A stretch of DNA of 64,000 nt from Acanthornis magna (GCA_036785705.1 JAWUZG010000013.1:22169501-22233500); one strand, 5' to 3'; counted from the stretch's first letter, positions 31,426-43,545 are shown. A program made the numbers and translations. The notes: generated by a model not told the origin, from the sequence alone.

Positions 31426-31925
31426 TGCTAAGCACCCACCAAACATCCATTTTTTAATCCCGTTGCTGATTATTGAGCTGCCTGAACAGAACTCCCTCCT
31501 TCAGCCCTGCGGTGTCCCGGGGAACGCTGTGCTGTACATTAAGAAAGGATCTAAAGGAGCTGTGAGAGGAAAATGGAGCTGTTTTGCCATCAGTCATTTC
31601 CCTCTCCTGGCTGGGTGCATCAGGCAGAGGCTGAAGGGGCTGCCTGGGAACAACAGGATCCCTCCACTCTGGGGTTATTGCAGGGATAATTCCTGAGCAT
31701 GGAATAAATCCAACCCCTCCCACGTCAGATTCCATCCTGTGGGAGGCAGGAGGGGAAAAACTGGGAGGTACCTGTTTCATTTCAGGATAAAGCTGATTAG
31801 GTTTGATTCACAGGTTTAGTATCAAGATGTGTGCAGCAAAAAGCTCTGGTGAGCGATGCTGGGGGAAAGCCCAGGAGGTGTGGGACCTCTTGCTTTGGAA
31901 ATTCATCTTTTTGGCTTTTTCTTTC
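31426..31925. other. Intergenic single-copy
   Basis: Spacer between the array and a CR1 copy. Nothing is recognised. Confidence 0.4.
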
Positions 31926-31927
31926 AA

Positions 31928-32155
31928 AACTGTGGCTGCCCCTGGATCCCTGGCAGTGTCCAAGGCCAGGCTGGACAGGGCTTGGAGCAGCCTGGGACAG
32001 TGGGAGGTGTCCCTGCCATGGCAGGGGTGGCACTGGATGGGCTTTGAGGTCCATTCCAACCCAAACCAGTCTGGAACTCTATGAATTTCAGACTAACTGG
32101 GTGGGATTCAGGGTCCCTTCCCAACCAAACTGTTCTGGGATTCTCTGATTTTATG
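31928..32155 (+). mobile_element. CR1 LINE 3' tail, with a second tail appended
   Basis: CTGTGGCTGCCCCTGGATCC through GAGGTCCATTCCAACCCAAA, then a partial duplicate GGGTCCCTTCCCAACCAAAC ending TGGGATTCTCTGATTTTATG. Confidence 0.93.
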
Positions 32156-32332
32156 ACAGCAGAGAAGGACAATCAGTGGTTCCCATGGAGAACATCTCAA
32201 GTGATGGAAGGCCAAGGAGAATTTCTGTGTCCCAATTTAATGTGCTCACGAGAAAGAAAATCCTTTGCCATTCTGGATTTAAAACTAAAATATTGATAAA
32301 CTCCCTAACTGGTTAAACAATTAAAAAAGGGA

Positions 32333-32395
32333 ATCACAGAATGGGTTAAGTTGGGAAAGACCTCTAAGAACATTGAGTTCAAGTGATGGAAAATA
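32333..32395 (-). mobile_element. CR1 LINE tail remnant, antisense
   Basis: GAATCACAGAATGGGTTAAG TTGGGAAAG is the reversed terminal tail. It stops after about 60 bp. Confidence 0.6.
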
Positions 32396-34750
32396 ATGTC
32401 TTGTGGTGAAAAGCAGTAAAATGAGGGGGCATTCAGTTGAAAAGTTGACAAGAAGGCGTTTCTGGCCTGGTGTGGCGCTCACCTTTAAGATGATGTGGAG
32501 CAGCACAGCGCGGCTGATCAAAGAGCCAGCGCAGCTCTGCCTTCTCCCATCCTTTGAAATCCTGGCTCTTGGATCTCCTCAATCCAGCCCACAAAAATCC
32601 CTGAGGGAATCTCCGTGAGCATCAGGATTTGGGCTGTTTCTCTCCTGAAATTGCTGCCGCTGGTTTTTGTGCTGCTGCGTAACACATCCGAGCACAATTC
32701 CTTCTAACCAGAGCTCTGTTTTATCCCTGGGTGCCCTTTCCTGCCGAATATTGAGAGGCCTTCCGTCTGGTCAAGCAGTGTGTTTTAGATTAATTCCTCT
32801 GTTATTTTTCCCGGCTGGGCTGCGGGTTGCTGGAAAATGAAAACGTTAATTTCCAGAGTAGCAGGGGTTGGCTCCTTATCGATGTCAGAGCCATCTTGGA
32901 GCACTAAAAATGTCATTTCTTTCCCTCTGTCTTGGAAGGTTTGGATGCAAATTAAGAGAATGAATTGAGGCTGGAATTTTTGGCTGGGATGGCAGCAATA
33001 ATGTCTCGGGTCCTACCCTGTGGTGGAAGGTGTCGCTGGGACATCTGGGGGTCACCAGGAAAATTCAGGACAAATTCTGCCATTCCCACCTGGAATGGCT
33101 GTGGAGATTATTTGACCAATTGATCAGAAAAGTAAGTAAGGAACAGTTATTATTTGGGAAAACCAAGGGAAGATGGAGAAATACAGCAACACTCCAAACC
33201 ACAGGTTCTTAAAATGCAAAAACCGAATTCCCAGGTGCAGCATTTAGATCCATGGCCTGCCATGGAGTTGTAGCCTGGAAAAACGTCGGCACAAATTCTA
33301 ATTTGCACACTTGATGACGGAATAGCAAATTCCGAAAATGCTTTGCCGCCAGGAGGGAATTTGGCCATTCCTGTGTTTCGGTGGCTCCAACTGCTGCCCA
33401 GGGTCTGAAAAAGCACCGCAGGTGGGAATGGGTGGGAGGGTACCCAGCACCCCAGGATGTGCCAAAATTAATCTGAATTGGATATTCTTGGGTTTGAAAA
33501 CAGATAAAAGGTGCAGGAAGAGCTTTGAGGAAATTTCTGTGGTACAACCAACTGCTCAAGTGTCTGAGATATTCCAAATTTTCCTTTTCGAGGGAGCTGA
33601 GAGCTCTCCTCCTTCCTTAAGTGTGGTGCTGGGAAGGAGGGAGGAGTAAGGGCTGAACTTGCTGTCAACTCTCTTAAAAGCTTTTTATTGTAGCTGGGAT
33701 GTGTGATAATGGCCCCCAGAACTATCATTATAGTTAATTAAAGGTCTGTTTCTTTTTTCTAATGTGAGGGGTTTATTTTCTGGAGTTGATAACGCAGCAG
33801 TAAAACCCTGCTTTAGGCAAAATCGTGGTAGGCAAGGTCACAATTTAGAAGTAATTTGAAAATTGAAGGGAAAACCAGAAAGCAGCATCTGGTTCCTGTT
33901 ATTTCTGAGTTGCGGAAGTGCAGAGGAGATGATTTAGGTTTAAAAGGAAAGAAAAAGAGGAAGAGCAGAGCCTGTGCACTGAGGGGACGCTCAGTGCTGG
34001 TCATGGCAAACAGGTAAGGGAGGACAGGAAATTTGGGGTAAACATCTACTTCAATACAAAAACTTGTGGTTTAATTTGGGTTGCAAAGGCAGGGCCTGAT
34101 TCCAGGGACAGGACAAAGTCAGGATGGAGGCACAGAAATGTCAGGGTTTTGCCAAAACCAGAGATTTCTGTCTCTTGGGGATGGAGCTGCTGCAGGGCTG
34201 GGAGGGCGTGGGGGTTTGAAGGTGAATCCATTCAGTGCCTGGGATTTCCTCGAGGATCTTTGGCTCCCAAACCCAAGGATGGATGTTGAGAACTCGTGGG
34301 TGTCCTGGCCACGTCCCTGAGCCGTGGGGACCTGGGCATTGAGAAACACAATCACTAAATATCCATCCCACATTGCGGTTTATGTCTTTATGAGTCAAAC
34401 AACATTTTTGCACTTTCATTCCAGGGCCAGCTGAAAAGCAGCAGGTGCTCGATTGGTCAAAAAGTCATTTCCTGAGATAAGAAATATAAAATAAGTGCCG
34501 GTGGTGGGGATTTAATTGCTGCAAATCTGTTGAGTGGAAGCTGAGCGTTCTGCTCTCAAAAATAATCACGTCCAGCTCCCAACCAGCACAGCTGTGCTTT
34601 AGATGCCTTCAAGTTTTCAGCAGATTTGTTGTGGATATGTTAATTAAAAGGTTAATTATGGCTGAGATGTTCTGTTACTCAGGTTTCCTGCCGCTGGTGT
34701 GGGGTGGAAATGCTCCTCACCCCAAAAGCAGAGGCACTTCAGGGAAGTGG
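32396..34750. other. Intergenic, long single-copy block
   Basis: About 2.3 kb without arrays. A perfect octamer ATGCAAAT lies at 32945-32952. No gene is recognised. Confidence 0.45.
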
Positions 34751-34754
34751 GGAG

Positions 34755-34850
34755 ATTATCCAGGGAAGCTGTGGCTGCTTCTGGATCTCTGGAAGTGTCC
34801 AGGGCCAGGCTGGACAGGGCTTGGAGCAGCCTGAGAAACTAATCCTGGGA
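34755..34850 (+). mobile_element. CR1 LINE fragment, 3' truncated
   Basis: GAAGCTGTGGCTGCTTCTGG and GGACAGGGCTTGGAGCAGCC, then unrelated sequence. Confidence 0.75.
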
Positions 34851-35390
34851 ACACGCAAGAACAATTTATTAAAAAGCCCAGAAATGTGTCATCTGGTGAT
34901 AAGAGATTTCCCACCTGGTGGCAGAAAGAGTTTAACAGCGATTAATAGGGAATCGTGTTAAGATTTCAAACGACTTTCGGAATTTATAAAGCGAGAGTAA
35001 ACAAAATAGAGTCAAACGCCCAGAATTTAATCCTTAGAGCTGCAGCTCTGCCCCTCTGTGAGATGGTGCCAATGAACTCGGACCCTGGGAAGGACTGGGA
35101 AATAAATCCCCACGGTCCCTGGGCAGTGCCGAGCTGGAACAGCCTCCTCGGGTCACCGATGGGTCTCTGGGGACCTGCCGGGGTCAGTGAACAGCAAAAT
35201 TGGGCTCTGCAGCTCTGGGGAGAAAGGATGAGTCTGTAAGCAAGGTGAGCTCCGGGATCCTGGTGGAGTGGGTGGTGAAAGGTGAAAAACGTTTCCTGGG
35301 GAATCTGAGGGGCTCTGGGAGGTGAGGGAGAGTCTCTGTGGAGTCACTGCCCATCCCTGGCCGGGCTGTGCCCATTCCCTTCCCGAGGAT
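34851..35390. other. Intergenic single-copy
   Basis: No array, gene or element recognised. Confidence 0.4.
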
Positions 35391-35394
35391 GCTG

Positions 35395-36412
35395 CAGATC
35401 CTCCCATCCTGCCCCAGGACCCCAGGGAAGTGTCCGAGTGCCCTGGAGCATCCCAGGCTGGGCTAGACAGGGCTGGGAGTGTCCCAGGCTGGGCTAGACA
35501 GGGCTGGGAGTGTCCCAGGCTGGGCTAGACAGGGCTGGGAGTGTCCCAGGCTGGGCTGGACAGGGCTGGGAGTGTCCCAGGCTGGGCTGGACAGCGCTGG
35601 GAGTGTCCCAGGCTGGGAGTGTCCCAGGGTGGGCTGGACAGGGCTTGGAGTGTCCCAGGCTGGGCTGGACAGGGCTGGGAGTGTCCCAGGGTGGGCTGGA
35701 CAGGGCTGGGAGTGTCCCAGGCTGGGAGTGTCCCAGGCTGGGCTAGACAGGGCTGGGAGTGTCCCAGGCTGGGCTGGACAGGGCTGGGAGTGTCCCAGGC
35801 TGGGCTGGACAGCGCTGGGAGTGTCCCAGGCTGGGAGTGTCCCAGGGTGGGCTGGACAGGGCTTGGAGTGTCCCGGGCTGGGCTGGACAGGGCTGGGAGT
35901 GTCCCAGGGTGGGCTGGACAGGGCTGGGAGTGTCCCAGGCTGGGAGTGTCCCAGGCTGGGCTAGACAGGGCTGGGAGTGTCCCAGGCTGGGCTAGACAGG
36001 GCTGGGAGTGTCCCAGGGTGGGCTGGACAGAGCTTGGAGTGTCCCGGGCTGGGAGTGTCCCAGGCTGGGAGTGTCCCAGGCTGGGCTGGACAGAGCTTGG
36101 AGTGTCCCAGGGTGGGCTGGACAGGGCTGGGAGTGTCCCGGGCTGGGCTGGACAGGGCTGGGAGTGTCCCGGGCTGGGCTGGACAGGGCTGGGAGTGTCC
36201 CGGGCTGGGCTGGACAGGGCTGGGAGTGTCCCGGGCTGGGAGTGTCCCGGGCTGGGAGTGTCCCAGGCTGGGAGTGTCCCAGGCTGGGCTGGACAGGGCT
36301 TGGGGTGGCCTGGGACGGTGGCAGCTGGCCCAGCCCAGGGCAGGGGGTGGCACAAGGTGACCTTGGTGTCTCTTCCCACCCACAGCAACTCGGGATTCTG
36401 TGATCTTAGGAT
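35395..36412 (+). mobile_element. CR1 LINE 3' tail carrying the 31-bp expansion
   Basis: After the last repeat, CR1 resumes with GGACAGGGCTTGGGGTGGCC, GGTGGCACAAGGTGACCTTG, CTTCCCACCCACAGCAACTC and a GGGATTCTGTGATC end. The array therefore sits inside the element. Confidence 0.85.
35435..36300 (+). repeat. 31-bp minisatellite born inside a CR1
   Basis: About 30 copies of GTGTCCCAGGCTGGGCTGGA plus CAGGGCTGGGA, with shorter GTGTCCCAGGCTGGGA forms of 16 bp interspersed. The unit is the CR1 segment GTGTCCAAGGCCAGGCTGGA-CAGGGCTTGGAG. The array contains larger block duplications: an ordered run of variants near 35.55-35.72 kb recurs near 35.77-35.95 kb. Frames up to 416 codons are artefacts. Confidence 0.95.
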
Positions 36413-36960
36413 GAACATGAAACCACAGCAGGATCCACATGAAAAAATCAAATGTTCCCTTTCTGCAGCAAGCCCCCCCCCATCCCTCGGCGTTTCCTTC
36501 TCAAGACCTTTTCTGCCAAAATTTGGAGTCTGTGTTGAATCCACAACAGCCCTGACTAGAAAGACTCTTCCTTTTTGAGACAGAGCTTCAGAGGAGAGCA
36601 GAAGTTCTTCTCTCTCTTCAGAGAGAGCTGTGCAAGTTCTGGCCTTCAGGGTGCGTTTAAAATGCAGTTCTGGGATGCAGGGCTGGTTTAATGTCATGTT
36701 TATCTCCCTTGGAGAAGTTTCTGCTGGAAACCTTGAAGTTGTAAGAGGCTGCAGTAATAAGACTTCTCTATTCATTAAAAGATAAGTTCCTTTTTGCTTA
36801 TTCTTTTTCTATGAACGATTTGTTTCCTAGGACAGAGGCTTTTCCCCCCTAACTTCCTAAATTTAATTTCAGGAGAATGGGTGGGGATCGATTTCCAGCA
36901 GCAGCAGTTCAAGCCACTGGGAATATTCAATCTCACGGAGGTGTCCTGCAGCACCCAGAG
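36413..36960. other. Intergenic single-copy
   Basis: Spacer. Short open frames only. Confidence 0.4.
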
Positions 36961-36984
36961 CCGGGGTGAGCCTGGGAGCCCAGG

Positions 36985-37445
36985 GAGCATCAGGGGATCC
37001 GTGCGGGATCAGGGATCATGGGGTCTGTGTGGGATCAGGGGATCCGTGTGGGATCAGGGATCAGGGAATCTGTGCGGGATCAGGGGATCCGTGTGGGATC
37101 AGGGGATCCGTGTGGGATCAGGGAACCTGTGCGGGATCAGGGAACCTGTGTGGGATCAGGGGATCCGTGCGGGATCAGGGGATCCGTGCGGGATCAGGGG
37201 ATCCGTGCGGGATCAGGGATCATGGGGTCTGTGTGGGATCAGGGGATCCGTGTGGGATCAGGGATCAGGGAATCTGTGTGGGATCAGGGGATCCGTGCGG
37301 GATCAGGGGATCCGTGCGGGATCAGGGGATCCGTGCGGGATCAGGGATCATGGGGTCTGTGTGGGATCAGGGAATCTGTGCGGGATCAGGGGATCCGTGG
37401 GGGATCAGGGGATCTGTGCGGGATCAGGGGATCCGTGCGGGATTG
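36985..37445 (+). repeat. 19-bp minisatellite rich in GGATCC
   Basis: About 25 copies of GGATCCGTGCGGGATCAGG, with AATCTGTGTG and ATCATGGGGTCTG variants in an ordered higher-order pattern. The block beginning at 37010 recurs near 37210 and 37340. Three units (57 nt) keep a frame open, giving 261-codon spurious frames. Confidence 0.95.
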
Positions 37446-37574
37446 GGGATCCCACAGCCTCCTGCAGGAGTCTTGGGAAGCTCCAAGAGCTGAAGGATGC
37501 CCAGAATTCCCTGGAATTCCCTCCCCGGAGGAGCCTCATCCTTGGATGTCTTGCAGAGCAGTTTGGTGCCACAG

Positions 37575-37905
37575 TGTCTGTGAGTGTTCCAATATCAAAA
37601 ACCCAGAGAACTGATTGGTGTAGTTCACTGTTTCAAAATCTTTCTCTTCTTTCTCATGGAGAATAGAGATAAGTTGCATTCTTGTGCTTTCTAATCTCTT
37701 TGTTTTGGTACTGGATGCTCTAGAGTTGTAACCAATCGTTATAGGGAGTGGAAAAACTATTGACCAATGATTATTAGATTATTAATGAATATATAAAGAA
37801 GATTTTGTAAATAAACTCTCTCTTTTCACCATCTTGGTGCTGCCTGCCTGACTTCCCCGCGAGCTTCCGCGAATCTCCACGAATATCAGAAAATCAGAGC
37901 AACAG
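37575..37905 (+). mobile_element. Solo-LTR-like element
   Basis: About 330 bp with a promoter-like TATAAA at 37792-37797 and a poly(A) signal AATAAA at 37810-37815, only a short distance apart as in compact avian LTRs. Possible ends are TGT near 37575 and ACA near 37904, but no target-site duplication is clear. The 5' half matches the antisense piece at 24.3 kb. No retroviral coding sequence is present. Confidence 0.6.
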
Positions 37906-37954
37906 ATTGGTTTAATTCTGTTTTTATCCATCTGCTGTAATTATTGATTAGTTT

Positions 37955-38108
37955 TGAACCCCGTTTTCAGGGGTGAGGTTTATCATTGTTTTTTGAACAC
38001 ACTTTTCAGGGGTGAGGTTTATCGTTGTTTTTTTGAACCCGGTTTTCAGAGGTGAGGTTTATCATTGTTTTTTGAACCCAGTTTTCAAGGGTGAGGTTTA
38101 TCGTTGTT
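37955..38108 (+). repeat. About 40-bp tandem array, four copies
   Basis: Units read TTTTGAACCCGGTTTTCAG AGGTGAGGTTTATCATTG with small changes. They follow the LTR-like element closely. Confidence 0.9.
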
Positions 38109-39930
38109 CCCCTGTCCCACACGAGGGCTGTTCCTGCTGTGCAGGAGGCTCCTGCATTTCAGAGCTGCTTCACCCAGCCCGGATCTGCAGCCAAATACAT
38201 CATAAATCTACATAATTCTGAGTGTTTGCTGCTCCTTAAGCCATTAAACAGAGAATATCCAGGGAAATCCATCAGTGTCTTCCCACCCGAGCGCCGCAGC
38301 CGCTGGAGTGCCGATGCTGACAGACTTTTCCAGGTTTTCACCCGGGAGGAGTAATTAATCCTGACTCTCAGACAGCAGCAGAGCTGGCTGAGCATCCACA
38401 TTAATCTCCTCAGAAAAGAACCACGTAAGGAATCAGTGTTGGGATCACAACAGAGTTTTTCCTTTTTTTTTAGAACTGGAAGAAAAAGTGGGAGCTGGAG
38501 AAGTGGCACTGAAGGAGCTCCAGCAGCAGTTTTGTCTCTGTCTTCAGCCACTCTGCTCGGGAGCTGCTATGGAAACAGCTGCTCCCAGGAGTTTTCTCTG
38601 CAGATTGAGTTGGAGAGGGAATTATTTAAAATCGGAGACCACGGAACGAAGCACAACTGGACTTCAAGGGGATAGAGAGGAAAATCAGGAGGTGCAAGTG
38701 AAAAATGAAATTGCTGTCTGGAAAAGATGGAGTGTGAGCTTACAGAAATGATTCCCTGGTCTAGGATGAGCTGTTGGGGCAGAAATGGGAACAGAGAAGC
38801 ACAAAAAAGCTCTTGGAAGTCAGTGTGGAAAAGGATGGAGAGAGGGGGAGCTGCCTGCAAGCTGAGGTTTAAATGGGACAAGCTCTTTTCAGGGCCCTGG
38901 AGGTGCCAGATGGCCCAAAACCTCCGGATCTGCTGCACCAGCACACATTCCATCTCCCTTCCAGCGGGGACCTGAGCAGAAGCCAAGATCCACTGGAGCC
39001 ATGGAGCGGCTGGAAGGCCTGGGATGCTGTTTATTCCCATTGCCCTGGCACCAGCGAGCAGAGGAACCCCAGCAGAAGGGGTGGGAGAGCCGTGGATCCC
39101 TCTGAGCTGGGCAGGAGCTTTGCCCAGGGTTAGGGATGGTCATCAAGGTTTTACTGCCACTGAAAAGGCAGAAAAGGGCTCTGGGATGCCTACGGTGTGT
39201 GAATAATGAATGAAGCGCAGGATAATTTCATGAAGGCTTTTCAGGAGCGCAGGGTTTGGTGGGTTTGGAATCAGAACTGTTGGTTCCGTGAAACCTTCGC
39301 TCCTCAGGGTGAGAGAATTGGATCAGTGAGCCCTAAACAATCCTGCCACACCCCAAAAACACTCTCTGCCCTCCTCTTGAGCGTCTGCCTCGGGAAGCAC
39401 AGCCTCTGCAGATGAGGTTATTGATCTCAGAGCTCTCAGAGCTGTCCCAGGCCCTGAGGTGCCTCTGGCATGTGCCCAGAAGGATCTGATGTGAGGCTGG
39501 CATGAGCCTGACTCTCCTGTTGCCTTTACCACAACCTCCACCCCAAATTCTCCGGGGCTGTGCGCCACCAGCAGCTCCTTCCCCAGGAATCAGCTTTGTT
39601 GGATGCACAGGCGGAAATTAATTCTGATTATGGAATCATCATTATTATGGAAAAGCCCTTGGTGACCATCAGGTCCAAGCAGTGCCACCAGGGTCCCCAC
39701 CGTGACCTCAGGTGCCTTTGGCTGCTCGGATCCGATCGCTGGAGTTTCCCCTCCGGAATTCAGACTCCTCCATTGTCAGCAGTAAGTTTATTTGGGAATC
39801 TCGGGGCGCTGGGATGGGCAGCACACACATTGCTCTGTGAAACACAACTGTGTGTCCTGGGTCCTGGGGCTCCGCTGGGGAAGGGAAGCTCGCTCCCCAG
39901 AGGATTAATTTCTTATTAATTAATTAATTT
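38109..39930. other. Intergenic single-copy
   Basis: Overlapping open frames up to 157 codons have no recognised domain. No array. Confidence 0.45.
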
Positions 39931-39934
39931 GGGA

Positions 39935-40140
39935 AGAATTCCTTCCTGGAAAGGGCGGTCAGCCTTGCAGGGCTGCCCAGGGGGGTTTGGAGTGCCCATC
40001 CCTGGGGTGTCCAGGGAAGGACTGGCCGTGGCACTCAGAGCTCTGGGCTGGGACAGGGTGGGGACCCAAGGTTGGACTTTGGCAAGTCCAAAGCCCCCTG
40101 GAGGGCTCTCCAGCCTCAATAGTTCTGTGATTCTAAGGAA
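39935..40140 (+). mobile_element. CR1 LINE 3' tail (GTGGCACTCAGAGCTCTGG subtype)
   Basis: GAATTCCTTCCTGGAAAGGG, GGCACTCAGAGCTCTGGGCT and CTCCAGCCTCAATAGTTCTG TGATTCT. Confidence 0.82.
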
Positions 40141-40940
40141 AAGCTCACTTTTAGCAGGCAACATTCATCCATCAACCACGTGCACGTCCCTCAGATTCTG
40201 CGTGAGCTACAGGCACCCCATAAATATTAAATTGTGCAGGTGCCACTCGGTGGAACATCCCCTAACCACAGCCACCACTTGTAAATCACACAGCTATCAC
40301 GGCAGCCGGGACTCCATTATAACAAAGTGATTAGAAAGCCATCAAAAACAAAGTTGTTTTGTCAGGATCATTTCCTCCCTGATCACAGGGCTGATAGAAA
40401 GTGGCTCTGGGCTTAAGTGATAGATGAGAGCCATTAATAGAGGCAGAGACCTTCCTGGGCTGTTCATAGCCAAAATTAAGAGGGAACTGTACCAGTCCTG
40501 GGTGGTTTGGAGGCTGGAGAGCAGCTGGGGGTTGTGGTGGGGTGGGTATAAAATACAGCCTCTCCCAGTCATGAATTTCATTATCACCCATGAATAATTG
40601 CATTAAGATATTTGTGATTTTGAGGTGTAATACAGGTTAGAAAATCCCCTCTTGCCTCCTCTCTTTGAGCAGCTCTTGGCTTTGTCAAAGGCCTCCTGAA
40701 AACACCTGGAATAACATCCTGACCACACAAACCTCACTCTTCTCTCTCTGGAGTTCGGCACTTTCCTGGAATATAAAGCAAACTGCTCAAATCCTACTTC
40801 CAGAAAACTTTCTGGGGCAAAATCCTGGTTATTGCCAAGAAAAGGTTTTGTGGGGGCATTCCCAGAGATGGGAATGCACGAAGAGTTTTTACCTGGATTT
40901 CTGTGAGGCTGGGAATGGCTGTGGCTCCTGGAATTCTCCT
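40141..40940. other. Intergenic single-copy
   Basis: No array or gene recognised. Confidence 0.4.
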
Positions 40941-40944
40941 GCCA

Positions 40945-40997
40945 TGGAATTGTAGGATCACAGAGCGGTTTGGTTGGAAGGGACCTCAAGGGTTTGT
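40945..40997 (-). mobile_element. CR1 LINE tail remnant, antisense
   Basis: GGATCACAGAGCGGTTTGGT TGGAAGGGACCTCAAGGG. Confidence 0.65.
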
Positions 40998-41720
40998 TTG
41001 TTTGAAATGCTTTTTTGTGTCTCACAGGTGCAGTTTGATTTATTTCTCTCTGTATTTATCACTTCAGTGTGGAAATAAACATCTCCAGCTCCAAATGCTT
41101 TTGGGGTAATATAGGGAATATTTATATCTGCCCTGCAAAGCTCCCCTCAGTGTCCCTGAACATGCAAATCTGTCTCTGTAGGTAAAATGAAAATAAATAA
41201 TAATTTCGTGTCTTTCAAGGTGTCCTCATCAAGAGGCTGTTGCACCTCAAACCTGAGGTTATAAGTTCTGTTAGTGTGTGGGGTGTGAGCAGCAGCCACA
41301 GCATCGCTGCCTTTCCAGAAGAAAAATCAATGTTTTTAACACCGAAATGTTGGCCCAAATGCTTTCAGTGCAACGGGAAAGAGATGGAATGTTCCTGTGC
41401 TGGAGGAATGTTCAGGCACTTTGTTTTCCTTTAAAAGCTTTGGAATATCCTGTCACCGGCTGAACGATATTTATGGCAAAATGGAAAGAGAACTGGCAAA
41501 GATGGGAAACTGGGAAATTTAGGGAACTGCTTTTGCCAGGGAGAAGGGGAAGTGCCTGCAGCTTTCTGTTCTTACTGTTGTGGTATAAAAATCTCATTAT
41601 TATGGGATGGTTAATGGGCTGAGCCCCAGCAGGACAGGAAAAGGGGGATTGTGCCCCTGTGTCCCTGTGCTCAGGTGAGCCCCACCTGCAGAGCTGCCCC
41701 AGCCCTGCCCAGCACAGGAA
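40998..41720. other. Intergenic single-copy
   Basis: A perfect octamer ATGCAAAT lies at 41162-41169 in an AT-rich block (41.0-41.25 kb). Confidence 0.4.
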
Positions 41721-41724
41721 GGAG

Positions 41725-42190
41725 CTGGAGCTGCTGGACAGAGTCCATGGAGGCTCCAGGATGAGCAGAGGATGGAGCAGCTCTGCTGGGAGGGAAGGCT
41801 GCGAGAGCTGGGATTGTTCAGCTGCAGAGGAGAAGCTTTGGGGTGAGCTCAGGGTGGCCTCACAGGACCTGAAGGAGCCAACAAGGAACATGGAGAGAGA
41901 CTTTGGACAAGGGATGGAGGGACAGGACACAGGGAATGGCTTCCCATGGCAGAGGGCAGGGCTGGATGGGAGACTGGGAAGGAATTCCTCCCTGTGAGGG
42001 TGGGCAGGCCCTGGCACAGGTGCCCAGAGCAGCTGTGGCTGCCCCTGGATCCCTGGCAGTGTCCCAGGCCAGGCTGGACACTGGGGCTTGGAGCAGCCTG
42101 GGACAGTGGGAGGTGTCCCTGCCATGGCAGGGGTGGCACTGGGTGGGTTTAATTCCCTCCTGACCCAAACCATTCTGGGATTGTGTTCTG
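41725..42190 (+). mobile_element. CR1 LINE 3' region, one of the longest in the window
   Basis: Spans from GGAGCTGCTGGACAGAGTCC through TTGTTCAGCTGCAGAGGAGA, GGAGGGACAGGACACAGGGA and GGCAGTGTCCCAGGCCAGGC to the tail TTCCCTCCTGACCCAAACCA TTCTGGGATTGTG. Confidence 0.94.
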
Positions 42191-43185
42191 AGTTCTGTTA
42201 ACCTGGGATGGGGATCAGCACCAGCTCGTATGGAAATGAGCTGTGGTTTTCAGCCTCTATTAATTAACGTTGATGAAGTCTTGCAATCAGTGAAATCCTT
42301 AGGAAAATTAGAGATGCATTCAGATGAGAGAAGCTCTTTGCCTTGGTTTCTCTGAGCCTTGCGGAGGGCAGAGCTCTGGGAGAGGCAGGAATTGTGTTCC
42401 CCCAGCGCTGTGTCCCTCCAGGCTCATCCCCTCCCTGCTGACAGCGTTTGCATTTCCCATAAAACCTCAGCGAAGACTTTGGCACGAGGCAGAATTAATT
42501 GGCTGTAACAGGAGGGGAAAATACAAGACAAGACATATGTTAATGCCCTGCTGCCTGCTGAGCATAGAGTGATATTTAATCCCGAGTTAAACACCGCGAG
42601 GCTCTGACCTCTCCGTGCTGAGCTGCGTTTGGCTCAGGGCTGAGAGGCTCAGGAGGAGTGCGAAACCAAAGTGATGTGGTGGCTTGGCTGAGGACACACC
42701 AGGTGTCCCTGGGCGGCGCTGGGGATGTCCCCTGTCCTGGTGTCACCCTGGCTGGTGATGCTCTGCTCGTGTTCCGCTCCCTTTGGTGGCACCACAACCT
42801 CAGGTCACGTTTTGGGAGTCGCACTGAAGTCTGTGCTCAGAAGGACACGTTCTGGGCAGGTTTCCTTCCACCTTCTCTCTGCTGTGTAAATGCACACTGT
42901 CACTGCGTTCCCCTGTTTTAATTTCAGTGTTTGGGCTGTGTTTGGGCTCTCGGATCTGTGGGATTGGGATCAGCCCCTCTGGAGCTGCAGCTCCGAGTGC
43001 TCCCAGGTTCTGCAGGTCCTGCAGGAACATCCCAATTGTCCTTCTGACAGCCCCGAGGTGCCATTCCCTGCTCGAGGCTTGGGGTCGGGCACATCCAGAC
43101 CCCAAATGCAGGTGACAAATTCCAAAGGTGAGTCCTTGAGGTGCCAGGTGAATAAGAGGCAGTGCCAGAGGGAGCCAGGGCTGGG
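42191..43185. other. Intergenic single-copy
   Basis: No array or gene recognised. Open frames lack known motifs. Confidence 0.4.
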
Positions 43186-43189
43186 ATGG

Positions 43190-43545
43190 ATCACCTGGGG
43201 CAACAGCACTGCCAGGGTGTGGATATTCTGCAGGAATGGAGCTGAGCCCCAGGAGCGGCTGAGGGAGCTGGGAAAGGGCTCAGCCTGGAGAAAAGGAGGC
43301 TCAGGGGAACCTTGTGGCTCTGCACAGCTCCTGCCAGGAGGGGACAGCCGGGGGGGTCAGGCTGTGCTCCAGGGAACAGGGACAGGAGGAGAGGGAACGG
43401 CCTCAGGCTGGACTGGGGAGGCTCAGGGTGGACAGCAGCAGGAATTTCTCCATGGAAATGCTGTCCATGGCTGGCACAGCTGCCCAGGGCAGTGCTCAGT
43501 CCCCATCCCTGCAGGGATTTAAAGGACACGTGGATGTGGTTTAGT
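43190..43545 (+). mobile_element. CR1 LINE fragment, 3' truncated
   Basis: GGAGAAAAGGAGGCTCAGGG GAACCTTGTGGCTCTGCACA, then GACAGCAGCAGGAATTTCTC and CCATCCCTGCAGGGATTTAA AGGACACGTGGATGTGG. The final tail is missing. Confidence 0.82.

Noticed and set aside
30644..31696. 346-codon plus and 268-codon minus frames with repeated PTPNKALP or SGKALFGVG motifs
   Set aside because: These are translations of a 25-28 bp minisatellite and lack start context or conserved domain.
35525..36775. 416-codon minus and 345-codon plus open frames rich in Pro/Ser or Gly/Trp
   Set aside because: They are produced by the 31-bp CR1-derived array. Both strands are open and variants shift frame between units.
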